DNA from: Pinus tabuliformis
Taxonomy: Eukaryota; Streptophyta; Pinopsida; Pinales; Pinaceae
Direction: 5' to 3'
DNA length: 64,000 nucleotides
NCBI GenBank assembly: GCA_031772625.1
Contig: CM062817.1
Location: forward strand, 954,035,705-954,099,704
Position 1 is the stretch's first letter. Each line of letters starts with the position of its first letter. Positions 21,961 through 32,712 of this stretch are shown piece by piece. A program made the translations under genes and the position numbers. The notes under the pieces are model-generated. The model had not been told where the DNA came from, did no database searches, and worked only from the letters and a program-made list of their open reading frames with translations.

Positions 21961-23285
21961 TGGAGAGAGAAGTTACACTTGGCGACGGATTCAATGTATT
22001 TTTTATCATCTAACATCATATAAGTCACATGAGTGGAATATACGTATTTATTATTTTTATTTTAATGTCAATAACATAATTTATGTTTATCAACCATATA
22101 TGTTCTCTTCCATTCCATCATCCATGACACGAGGTAAGTGGATCAGCTTGCTTTTGCATCAGAGTGCCGTGCTCTTCGTTGGCTTGCTTTATCCATTCTG
22201 TGGTTTTGTTGTGAGGTAAAAGCACTTTACTAATAACTTTAATGTATAATTTGATTTTCTAAATACAGCTTGATAATGTATAATTTGATTTTCTAAATAG
22301 AGCTTATAATGTATAATATGATATTATTTATATAGATATGTTTGGTTGTACTTTAGTTGAGCAACTAATGTCAATAATATTATTTATATTTATAATTATT
22401 CATGTTCTCTTCATGATTCACAAAAGAGAGTCAATTCAATGGCTTAACTTTGCAGGGGTCATTTTTACTTCGTTTGTGTTGGCTTTTGTGTGGCTATGTT
22501 TTGAGGCAAAAGTATTTTGTAATGTTTATTAATGAGTTCCTTTGGATGTGACAATGAATGATTTGATTTATTAAACATTGGGTTATTTATAGTAATATGT
22601 TTGGTTGTGGTCTAACGTTTGTAATAGTTACTAGGTAAATTAGTATAAATTAATACCACGGTAAATAGTAATATTTTTATTTATTAATTATTTATGTTTT
22701 TTATGTTATGATTCATGAAATAAGGTCAATTTAGTGGTTGAGCTTTGTACATGTGTCTTATCCTTACTTGGCTTGCAATACAATACCTTTTGTGTGGCCT
22801 TGTTATGAGACAAAAGTACTTCCAAAGCTTGTGAGTGACTTAGCTTGGGCTCCATAGTGGATGATATGATTTACTAAAATATTGTTATTTATGGTGATAT
22901 GTTTGGTTGTGACTTAGTGGTTGAAATAGAGCTATTATGTAAACTAGCTTAACCAAGGTTAATATCATTATCTATGTTTATTAATTATCCATATTATCTT
23001 CTATTTTGTAATTTATGAGGCAAGGTCAATTATGTGGCTTAGTTATGTACATGTCGCTTGCCTTCATTTGGCTTGTGATGTCCTTTGTGTGACCTTGTTA
23101 TGAAGTAAAAGTACTTTTGATGCTTATTAATGGCTTCCCTTGGGCTTGATCATGGCTAATTTGATTTGCTAAACATATTATTTATAGAGATATATTTGAT
23201 TATGGTTTAGTGGTTGATATAATAAACTACTACGTAAATTTAGTTTGAGAAAGGTCAATAGTATTATTTAGTGTTATTTATGTTT
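21960..23285. repeat. Degenerate ~290-bp tandem satellite upstream of HSF copy B
   Basis: Same array as at 6,230-7,500, with anchors such as 'GAGGCAAAAGTATTTTGTAA' near 22,502 and 'GAGACAAAAGTACTTCC' near 22,807. Confidence 0.75.
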
Positions 23286-23972
23286 CTTGATAAAAATAGA
23301 AATAATAATATAAAAAATCTATTTATAAAATGTGAAATATAAATAATATCTATAAAGTAAAATTATTTTATTATATAAATTAAAATAATCATGATTCATA
23401 TCATGTTCCATAATTTCATATTTAAATTTAATTAATAAGCATAATAAAAAATAATATTTACTATAAATATTTTTTCTAAATTATATATATATATATATAT
23501 ATATAATCAAACCAATGTGCATATCACATTAAAATAACAGTAATATTATTGATAAATTATAAAATATGTCAAAGAAAATCACCAAACTTATATGTACATA
23601 TTTATATATATTATCAATATATGAGTTTATGGAGGGGTTTACTTTGTCACATGGTGCCAAGGGAGCACTTCAATTTGTGGGGCCAAATCTTGTTTCGGTC
23701 TTTTTTTTCTAGTAGTCGTCTCTTTTCTCTGACATCTTTTATGCTTTCGACAAGACAAGTATATTCCAATTTCATGTTATGATAAGAAGCTATTATTGTC
23801 CACCAATGGGAAAGTTTCGGTTTGCAAGCTCGTCATTACCACCCTATATTTTTTGCAGTCCTTTGATCTCTAAGATGGAAGAGGAGTTGTTAGATTACGA
23901 CTTAGACAATTCTAGCCACAACTCAAGTTTCGTATCCTAATTTGAAGTTAATGTGATTGGTTCTAAACATTG

Positions 23973-24341
23973 ATCTCACCTCACGATTGGGTCTCAATGC
24001 AATCTTCTCATCATCGAAAGAAATCGGGTCGAAAGGTGGTAACTCTCTCGTTCCTTCACTTGACGCACCTAGAGTTATGCCTTTTGGGTCTATCTCTTAA
24101 GCGAATGCTGTAGACACTAAACCTCATCTCAGACATTCTTTAAAATATACCCTAAAACCTTGTAGATAGAAGACCAAAATGGTTGTTGGTGACAACATAT
24201 AGTTCTCAGACCTTCATGTTCTCTAGGAGCAAACATTAGAGGGGTGTTTTGCATGCAAGGTTTGTTGAAATATGTAACTAGGTTCGGTCTTCATAATGAC
24301 ATATGTAATCATGATTTTATGTATATAATGAAAAGAGAAAA
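23973..24341. other. Unassigned sequence right of segment B
   Basis: No gene or repeat recognised. It starts exactly where copy A runs into the N gap. Confidence 0.4.
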
Positions 24342-24346
24342 ATAAA

Positions 24347-26392
24347 TATAACAACCCTAGTGAAATTTCCATGTAATAAAAGTTAATAAAGGCAAAATGA
24401 TAACCACAGTTGATGGGACAGTTATTCCAAGTTGAATGTTGGGCAAGACATCTTGTGGGGTGTTCATTTGGTTATTAATGGCTAAGGAAATTAGCAAAGG
24501 CAATGACTAAGGCTTTGGAAAGGCAAAATGGCATTTTTGGCACATTTATTTATGAAAATAATTGAAATTAGGAAAAAACAGAGGTGAAAAGCCATAGTTT
24601 TCATGTGAGGAGGAAAATGAAGGAAAATAATAGAAAATGAATAAAATAGAGACCTCATTAATAAAAAGGCTTATGAGGAGCAGTTGGTAACCTTTCGTCA
24701 GTTCAGTTTTAGAGCTCTCTCATTATTCTATCTATCCTCTCACTCTTTGACACCTAGAGTTTTCCTGGAGCACTTGGGCATTGGATCAAGAAAGGCAAAT
24801 AAGGCAAGAGGAAGCGAAGATCAAGTAAGGAAAAGCAGGATTAAGCAGCTACAACAAGATTCTTTGCAGGTATCGATTTGCATGTGTATTTTCCTTGTTA
24901 GATTTGGCATGCATGGTATTGCATGTGATTCTTTTGTTGTTATGGCATGGGTTTTGCTAGGTGTGACAGTGTTTTTCAGCCTAGCCTTGCCATTTCCTCA
25001 TAGCCTTGATGAGATGGTTTATCATACTTCGGTTGAGTTGGATTGCCAGATAGATTCGAAGCTGAGTGGGGTGGATCTCCAAAATGAAAAACACATGGCT
25101 TAGTGATCCATGAACCAAACTGTGGATCACAGTGAAGCCACTGGCCTAGTAACCCTTGATCCAGATTGAGGGTTGCAGTAAAGCCAAGATTGTGTGCCTC
25201 AGTGGGCCTAGGAATCCTTGCCAGTGAATGGCAGGATATACGGTAAAGCCAAGAGGTGGATTTCTCTCTGTTGGGCCTAGTAATCCCAGGATGGGATGTA
25301 TGGTAAAGCCTGGAGAGTGGGTCTCGGTGTAGGGCCTAGTGATCCCTAGATCAAACTGTGGATTATGGTAAAGCCTGAGAGACTAGGAGGCACTCAAATT
25401 CATCACGGTGTAGGTGGAGAAATCCGGTAGCATCCATGCTTGTTTCGTTCTTTTTGGTTGGTTATGAGTCCCACATTCATGCTTGGAATATGGCACGGGG
25501 GTGATTGGCTAAAGATAGATTTGGCTCAGTCAATCTATGGTCAAGTGGAACGTGGTAGTCCCATCCCCGGTTGGTTTTTATATTCATTAATTAGAAATTC
25601 ATTCCCTTGGTTTTTCATGTGTAAATGTATTGGTTTATATGTGGATTCTATGGCTGATGTATTTATGGTATTTTTGTTGTTACTATGTTGGTTATGTATA
25701 AGTTTTATGACAACAGCTATGTATGGCTCTCATCATGTTTTCACCTGTAAATGAATGGATAATGTATCTATGACCTAATAGATGATAATGTAGCAAATGA
25801 CATGAGGGAACAATGGTTCTTAGTGATCCTCAGATAAGTATGAGATCCATATGCTTAAATTTGATTGTTTACACCTATAGATTACATATTTGTGATATGT
25901 TTGATGAAATGTTTGTCATGGCTAATAGGGGTCTGCTTAAGGGCTTGTTCAACTAATTGCTTTTGCATCATTGTTTCCCTGTTATTACTGGTCTAAATAT
26001 GTCATTCCATTATGGGCAGTGACCTAGGCTCTGAGCCTGAAAAAAGTGGCTTGAATCTCGGGGACGTTGGCACAAAACTGGAAAAAATAGTCCCTGGACG
26101 CTGCCATGCCTATAGCATGAGAGCCTCCTAGACGTTGACAAGCCTATGTCATGAGAGCGTCCAGAGGTCAAGTGATCAAAAACTTCAGTGAGACTCAGGG
26201 GCAAGTTGCCTGAAGTGTTGGGATGGTTCCTAGGGGTCCTGTAACTGGTGTGGAAAGTTTGTATGTTGTGTTTTCGTCAATTCCATTTCCTTAAAGTCAC
26301 ATAGGAGGTTTAATCTAATCATAGTAGCCTCTCGTTGCATGTTTACCCCGGTTGGTTGGTTACTTGGGTAGATGTGTGAGGAGGGTGTTATA
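24347..26392. mobile_element. Solo-LTR-like repeat with 5-bp target duplication
   Basis: The ends are inverted (TATAACAACCC ... GGGTGTTATA) and flanked by ATAAA on both sides (24,342-24,346 and 26,393-26,397). The size (2,046 bp), the 5-bp duplication and the lack of coding region fit a solo LTR. The ends would have been TG...CA before G-to-A and C-to-T changes, as they still are in the related copy at 61,306 (TGTAATAACCC ... GGGCATTACA). The 139-codon ORF at 24,684-25,103 is not kept in the sister copy. Confidence 0.65.
25095..25385. repeat. Array of five hairpin units (unit 1)
   Basis: Five blocks of the form GGCCTAG-stem-loop-stem-GGTAAAGCC. Stems: GTGATCCA (25,103) with TGGATCAC (25,123); GTAACCCT (25,149) with AGGGTTGC (25,169); ATCC-T-TGCCA (25,214) with TGGCAGGAT (25,229); ATCCCA (25,283) with TGGGAT (25,292); TGATCC (25,340) with GGATTA (25,360). 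The stem sequences differ between blocks yet stay complementary. Confidence 0.8.
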
Positions 26393-27549
26393 ATAAATTT
26401 ATTATTTAAGTTCTTGAGGCATGGGTTTCATGCTCAAGGGAAAATTATGTTTAGATCAAGCACCCATTAAGTGCTTCTAGGTTTGTCATAAAGTCAACCA
26501 AGTAAAGTCAACCAAGTCATTGTCATTTATTGAAGACCCATTTGGGCACGTTACATATTGTAAAGAAAAAATTATTGAGTTGAAATAGAGTCAAAAGATC
26601 CTCCACCTCGTCATGGCACAAAGATCAAGTCGACCTACATGAAGGGACAAGTGGGCCTCAAGATAGAAATTTGTACCCCTCACAATCCTATAAATAAGAA
26701 GGAATTCAACCTCATTTGGACACTCACTCAAGCAAGTTTGATCTCCACAAGATAGAAGTTGGAAAAGGATGAAGAAGGAGAAGAAAAACAAGTTCGAAGT
26801 TTTAGGGCCCTCTATCTCTCTTTTGTTAGGGTTTCTATAATAACTGGGCCACTCGAAATTGTAAAGTTGCATCAAATTGTGAAGATGGATCGAAGCTAGG
26901 AAGTTGCATCGATGTTATGAAGCAAAATGTTGGACAAGACATCTTAGGGGTGCTCATTTGGTTATTAATGGCTAAGGAAATTAGCAAAGGCAATGGTTAA
27001 GGCTCTGGAAAGGCAAAATGGCATTTTTGGCACATTTATTTATGAAAATAATGGAAATTAGGAGAAAACAAAGGTAAAAGGCCATAGGTTGCATGTGAGG
27101 AGGAAAATGAAGGAAAATAATGGAAAATAAAGAAAATAGAGGCCTCATTAATAAAAAGGCTTATAGGGATCAATTGGTAACCTTTTGTCAGTTAAGTTTT
27201 AGAGCTCTCTCATTATTCTATCTATTACTCTCACTCTTGGACACCTAGAGTTTTCTTGGAGCACTTGGGCATTGGATCAAGAAAGGCAAAGAAGGCAAGA
27301 GGGAGCAATAGGATTCTTTGCAGGTATCAATTTGCATGTGTATTTTCCTTGCTAGATTTGACATGCATGATATTGCATGTGGTTCTTTTGTTGTTATGGA
27401 ATGGGTTTTGCTAGGTGTGACAATGTTTTTTAGCATAGCCTTGCTATTTCCTGATAGCCTTGATGAGATGGGTTTTCATAGTTCGGTTGAGCCGGATTAC
27501 TAGATGGATTCGAAGCTGAGTGGGGTGGATCTCCGAAATGACAAACGCA

Positions 27550-27835
27550 TGGCCTAGTGATCCTTGAACTGGACTGCGAATCATGGTAAAGCCACTGGAT
27601 TAGTAACCCCTAAGCCAGACTGAGGGTTACGGTAAAGCCATGATTGTGTGCCTCGATGGGCCTAGGAATCCTTGCCAGTGAATGGTGGGATATACGTAAA
27701 ACCAAGAGGTGGATTTCTCTCTGTTGGGCCTAGTAGTCTCGGGATGGGATGTACAGTAAAGCCTGTAGAGTGGGTCTCGATGTAGGGCCTAGTGATCCCT
27801 AGATCAGACTGTGGATTATGGTAAAGCCTGAGAGA
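27550..27835. repeat. Array of hairpin units (unit 2)
   Basis: Counterpart of 25,095-25,385 in the second 2.5-kb unit. One stem is perfect here (GTAACCC at 27,603 with GGGTTAC at 27,624), whereas others have decayed. Confidence 0.75.
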
Positions 27836-29289
27836 CTAAGAGGCACTCAAATTCCTCACGGTGTAGGTGGAGAACACCATTAGCATCCATGCTTTTTTCG
27901 TTCTTTTCGATTGGTTATGAGTCCCACATTCATGCTTGGAATATGACACGGGGGTGATTGGCTGAAGATAGATTTGGCTCAGCCAATCTATGGTCAGGTG
28001 GAACGTGGTAGTCCCATCCCCCGTTGGTTTCTCTATTCATTCATGAGAAATTCATTCCCTTGGTTTTTCATGTGTAAATGTATTAGTTTATACGTGGATT
28101 CTATGGCTGATGTATTTATGGTATTTCTATTGTTACTATGTTGGTTTTGTATAAGTTTTATGACAACAGCTATGTATGGCTCTCATCATGTTTTACTTGT
28201 AAATGAATGGGATAATGTATCTATGACCTAATAAATGATAATGCAGTAAATGACATGAGGGAACAATTGTTCTTAGTGATTCTCAGATGAGTATGAGATC
28301 CCTATGCTTAAATTTGATTGTTTACACCTATAGATTACATATTTGTGATATGTTTGACGAAATGTCTATCATGGCTAGTAGGGGTATGCTTAAGGGCTTG
28401 TTCAACTAATTGCTTTTGCATCATTGTTTCCCTGTTATTTTATTGTTCTGAATACGTCACTCCATTATGGGCAGTGACCTGGGCTCTGAGCCTGAAAAAG
28501 TGGCTTAAATCTTGGGGACGTTGGCACAAAACTGGACAAAATAGTCCTTGTATGATGCCATGCCAATAGCAAGAGAGCCTCCTAAACGCTAGCAGGCCTA
28601 TGTCATGAGAGTGTCCAGAGGTCAAGTGATCAAAAAATTCAGTGGGACCCAAGGGCAAGCTGCTTGAAGTGTTGGGATGGTTCCTAAGGGTCGTGTAACT
28701 GATGTGGAAAGTATGTATGTTGTGTTTTTGTCGATTCCATTTCCTTAAGGTTACATAGGAGGTTGAATCAAATCATCATAGCCTCTCATTGCATGTTCAC
28801 TCTGGTTGGCTGGTTACTTGGGTAGATGTGGGAGGAGGGTGTTATAATAAATTTATTATTTATGTTCTTGAGGCATGGGTTTCATGCTCGAGGGAAAATT
28901 ATGTTTAGGTCAAGCACCCATTAAGTACTTCTAGGTTTGTCATAAAGTCAACCAAGTCATTGTCATGTATTGAAGACCCATTTGGGCATGTTACTATTGT
29001 AAAGAAAAAATTATTAAGTCGAAATAGAGTCAAAAGACCCTCCAAGACCTCGTCATGGCACAAAGATCAAGTCGACCTACATGAAGGGACAAGTGGGCTT
29101 CAAGCTAGAAATTCGTACCCCTCACAATCTTATAAATAAGAAGGAATTTGACTTCATTTGGACACTCACTCAAGCAAGTTCGATCTCCACAAGATAGAAG
29201 TTGGAAATGGACGAAGAAGGAGAAGAAAAACAAGTTAGAAGTTTTAGGGTTGTCTCTCTCTCTCTTTTGTTAGGGTTTTTATAGTAATT

Positions 29290-29490
29290 GGGCCACCCTA
29301 AATTCTAAAGTTGCATCAAATTATGAAGATGCATCGATGTTGTGAAGCTGCAAGGTCGAAGTTGTGAATTTGCGTCAAAGTTGTGAAGCTACATTGAAAT
29401 TGTGAAGTTGCAAGGTTGAAGTTGTGAAGCCTCAAGGTCAAAGCTATGAAGATGCCTCTAGGTCAAAGGTATGAAGTTGCTTCTATGTAG
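29290..29490. repeat. ~22-bp minisatellite
   Basis: Seven or more degenerate units of the type 'GTTGTGAAGCTGCAAGGTCGAA'. A shorter run (about three units) ends the first 2.5-kb copy near 26,860-26,924. Confidence 0.85.
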
Positions 29491-30269
29491 AAGCTATTGT
29501 TATATGGAATTTACGATTACGTACAAAAGTATCTCCCCTAGGTTTGGTGGCTAACCTAGAACAACAGAGAGACAAGGAACCTAATGCTTTCCTTAAAGTA
29601 AATAGATGATGGAATGAAGCCTACTTGGAATCCGTCACAGGCTTCGCTCCTTCTTTAGCTTGAATGCTCCAATTCTAGCTCTGATTGCCAAAATTAGAAC
29701 CTACACAGTCTAGATAACACAAGCCAAGAAACTACGAGATCTATGCAGTATCATCTAAATACTCTATTCAATAGATCAACATGGTATTTAAATACATGAA
29801 ATAACAACATCACATATAGGAAAACAGAGAATTATTTGCATTAATATAAATGGAAGGAGTTTACAACCATAAATAGGTGTTGATCTTGTAGAAGAGCTCC
29901 TCCAAGGCTGACTTTTCCTTTCCTTGTCACAATGTGCACCTCTAATCACCCTAAATGCATAAAATGAAACCTCTCACCACAATAGCATAAGGGTAAAATC
30001 ACTCTCCAAAAGCCAACCCCTTGCATATGGAAGGTTGTAAATATATAGAGGAGTGGGGTAAGTTGGGAGTTCTTATCCAATTACCAATCTAAGGTTTTAG
30101 ATCCACCTTTGATGGGAGGATGGGATCAAAGGATAAGGGATGGAAACTCCAAAGTAGGGTAGGATAGGATCTAAATGTTTTATCTAAGGTAAATGGTTAT
30201 AACAAATTCTGGAAGCTTTTGGAAGAGGAAGCTTCCAAAATTTCTCTCTTTTTCCTGAATTTCTAGAAC
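29491..30269. other. Unassigned sequence left of the copia element
   Basis: No gene supported. It was contiguous with 36,779 onward before the copia element inserted (target CAATG). Confidence 0.45.
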
Positions 30270-30274
30270 CAATG

Positions 30275-31411
30275 TGTTGAGAATGCAACAAGATGATGGA
30301 GCTTAGTGAAAAGAAGTCACCTTCACTAAGTGGGCCCGCAGGCTATTTTTGGGGCCAAATTCTATTTTTGGACTATGTCTATTTTTAGACATATGGATCA
30401 TGGTCTATGAGTTGCAGGATGCTATTTGTGGATGATTGGTCATGCTGGTAAAAATAGATGGAATTCTATTTTTAGACATATGGGCGGAGTCTATTTTTAT
30501 ACTGCCAGGCTAAAAATAGAACAGTCGAATATTATTAGCTCATAATAATATTTGGACTATAAACGTTATCTTATCCTCTTGGAGCACTTTAGTTTGAGCT
30601 ACAGATGTGGCACATGCAGCTGTCAGAAGGAAATACGCTTTTCTTGTGGGTCAGTTGAGCTATTGCATGATGGACTTCAGTTAGAACTCAAGTGATTGAG
30701 TTTGGTGGAGTTGATTGAGGAGTTGATGGAGTTGTGTTCAGTTTTACTTGGTTGAACTAGTTGTATTTAGTTTAACTGCAAATACACTAGTGATGAGTGA
30801 TGTGAATTAATTGTTAATTAATTCACTAATTATTAACTCATAAAGCAACTAAAGGATACATCAGTTAACTCAGTGCATGGACAGTTCAGTGGAGATAGGT
30901 GTTAGAAGTTGAGATTGCTATCAGTTGTGACTATAGTTGTGCATGAGATTTGCACAACCAATGGATTGAGTATTGCCAATGAGGATTGCGTGGTTCAGCC
31001 AAGGGAAATACGAGTTTGGATCAGCCATACTCATCTATTCTCATGCAGGATTGCGCAGTGGAGGCAGGCAAGCAGTGGAGGAGATTTGAACCTGTGATTG
31101 ATTCAGATCTGAGCTAGTTTTGTGTGTAACAGGTGGAGATAGTACTGAGTACTTGTGAGGAGTATTGTACTATGTATTGTTACATGTTCTCAATCATTAT
31201 AATATACAGATAGTGTGGGGTTTTCAGCTATATGCTTTCCCCGGATTACATATTGTGTTAATGTGCGCATGCGATTGATGTTTCATTGTTTTTAATTCCG
31301 CAAAATTGATGATCAACATAGAGGAGGTTATGTATTATGCATGCATTCCGCAATAGTGTATAATCAGGATAATCTCTGTGAATAAGTGTCATATTATTCA
31401 AAATTTCTACA
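30275..31411 (+). repeat. Copia 5' LTR
   Basis: 1,137 bp, TGTTGAGAATG ... TTTCTACA. The left part carries several copies of 'CTATTTTTRGAC'. The LTR should hold promoter and polyadenylation signals; none is fixed here. Confidence 0.97.
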
Positions 31412-31424
31412 TGGTATCGGAGCA
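31412..31424 (+). other. Copia primer-binding site (tRNA-iMet)
   Basis: TGGTATCGGAGCA directly after the LTR. It matches the family's TGGTATCAGAGC except for one base. Confidence 0.92.
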
Positions 31425-31746
31425 GAGTTGATCATCAGATCTATTATTCAGAAAGTGTTTACATTTTATTTCTTCAGGCAGAGTCTGTAATCGGGCCAGG
31501 TAGCCTCTGGATTCATCCTTCTTTTGGAAGGTGAGATATCCGGTAAAAGCCCATACAGTCAATCTCTGTACGAGAAATACTTTGTTCTCATGAATTTTAG
31601 ATCAGAAGCGGTTGAGTTTTGAGCTGGTGGAATTCGAATTTGCAGCAGTGTTTTCTTGGTGTCAAAGTTGAAATGTCTTTCAATGGATTGTGATTGGAGT
31701 ATGCCCTTGAGGGCAGTTCAAATTATATATTGCATGGAAAGACAGG

Positions 31747-32712
31747 ATGGAGACGGTGTTAGATGAAAATGGGCTGAAGGAGTACATAGAGGCTGAGGTC
31801 CCAAAGCCTACTGATACTGCTCAAGTTGAGGCTTGGCAAAAGAAGACAGCAAAGTGTCGAAGGATTTTGTTGGAGGGCATGAAGGATCACATTGTGTCTA
31901 GCCTACATAGAGAGGCTTCTCCATACTTGATGTGGAAAGCGTTGACAGATCTATTCCAAAGCAAGAGCGACCAGAGGAAGTTAGTGCTCAAGGATAAACT
32001 CAGAAACATTAAGTGTGAGAAAGGAGACAGTATGCCCAAGTATCTCATGAAGTTCACCCAGTGCAGGGATGAGATGGGAAGTGTGGGGGTGACTGTCGAT
32101 GATGAGGACTTGGTGAGCTTGGCTCTACTTGGTCTTCCGAAGAGTTGGCATTCCTATCAGGACTCTGTCAATGGTCGGGAGAAATTGCCAGGATGGGAGA
32201 GACTTTGGTCAGATCTTGTGCAAGAGGAGATCAGGCGGAATACCAGGGACGGATCTTCATCAAAGGCACCTGATGAAGAAAATTGCGCTTTGGCTGCCAA
32301 AGAAAAGAAGGGGAAGAACAAGAAAGCTTCTCATTCTGGTGCGAAAGGCAAGAAGCAGGACATGTCCAAGGTGAAGTGCTTTCACTGTCACCAGCACAGA
32401 CATTATGCCACAAATTGTCCGCAGAAGAAGAAAAATAAGCAAGCTGCTGGATCTGCAGCGGGAGAGGCCTTAGCCTCACAGTTTGAGCTTGATTTTTCGT
32501 TGATTGCATGCTTGGTATCAGGTGTGATGGGATCGGTATGGTTCTTAGACAGTGGTGTGTCTTTTCACATGACAAGAGATCGAGATTTGTTTTCTGATCT
32601 GGAGGAGAAAGATCTTGGAGTGCACATCGAGATGGGCAATAATGGTAGATACAGTGCGACCGGTATCGGTACCATTCCCTTTGAGAGGGATTCTGGTAAA
32701 CCCTTCATATAG
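31747..32712 (+). pseudogene. Copia gag and start of protease
   Basis: Starts at the ATG at 31,747. Residues 1-170 are the capsid-like UBN2 gag domain. A CCHC zinc knuckle follows ('CFHCHQHRHYATNC', C-x2-C-x4-H-x4-C), then the protease active site 'WFLDSGVSFHMT', in which the usual DSGA is DSGV. A TAG at 32,710 ends the frame within the protease. The frame continues in register beyond it, so this is one polyprotein gene with a premature stop. Such proteins form the cytoplasmic particle where reverse transcription occurs. Confidence 0.93.

Larger units (their letters stand above)
15672..23972. repeat. Segmental duplication, copy B
   Basis: Direct repeat of 1-8,173. Differences from copy A include about 21 extra bp near 15,770, about 60 extra bp at 16,664-16,723 and a longer TA run near 23,480. 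Copy A has an extra 27 bp in the HSF gene. Copy B has no assembly gap and continues past 23,972 into sequence that differs from what follows the gap in copy A. Confidence 0.95.
24430..29335. repeat. Tandem duplication of a ~2.5-kb unit
   Basis: Unit 1 is about 24,430-26,924 and unit 2 about 26,925-29,335. They are similar along their length, beginning with 'AATGTTGGRCAAGACATCTT' and ending in 'AAAGTTGCATCAAATTRTGA'. The unit includes most of the LTR-like repeat plus about 530 bp to its right. Duplication therefore followed the insertion. Confidence 0.9.

Noticed and set aside
24684..25103. 139-codon plus-strand ORF with hydrophobic segment
   Set aside because: It lies in an LTR-like repeat, and the sister copy at 27,180-27,600 does not keep the frame.
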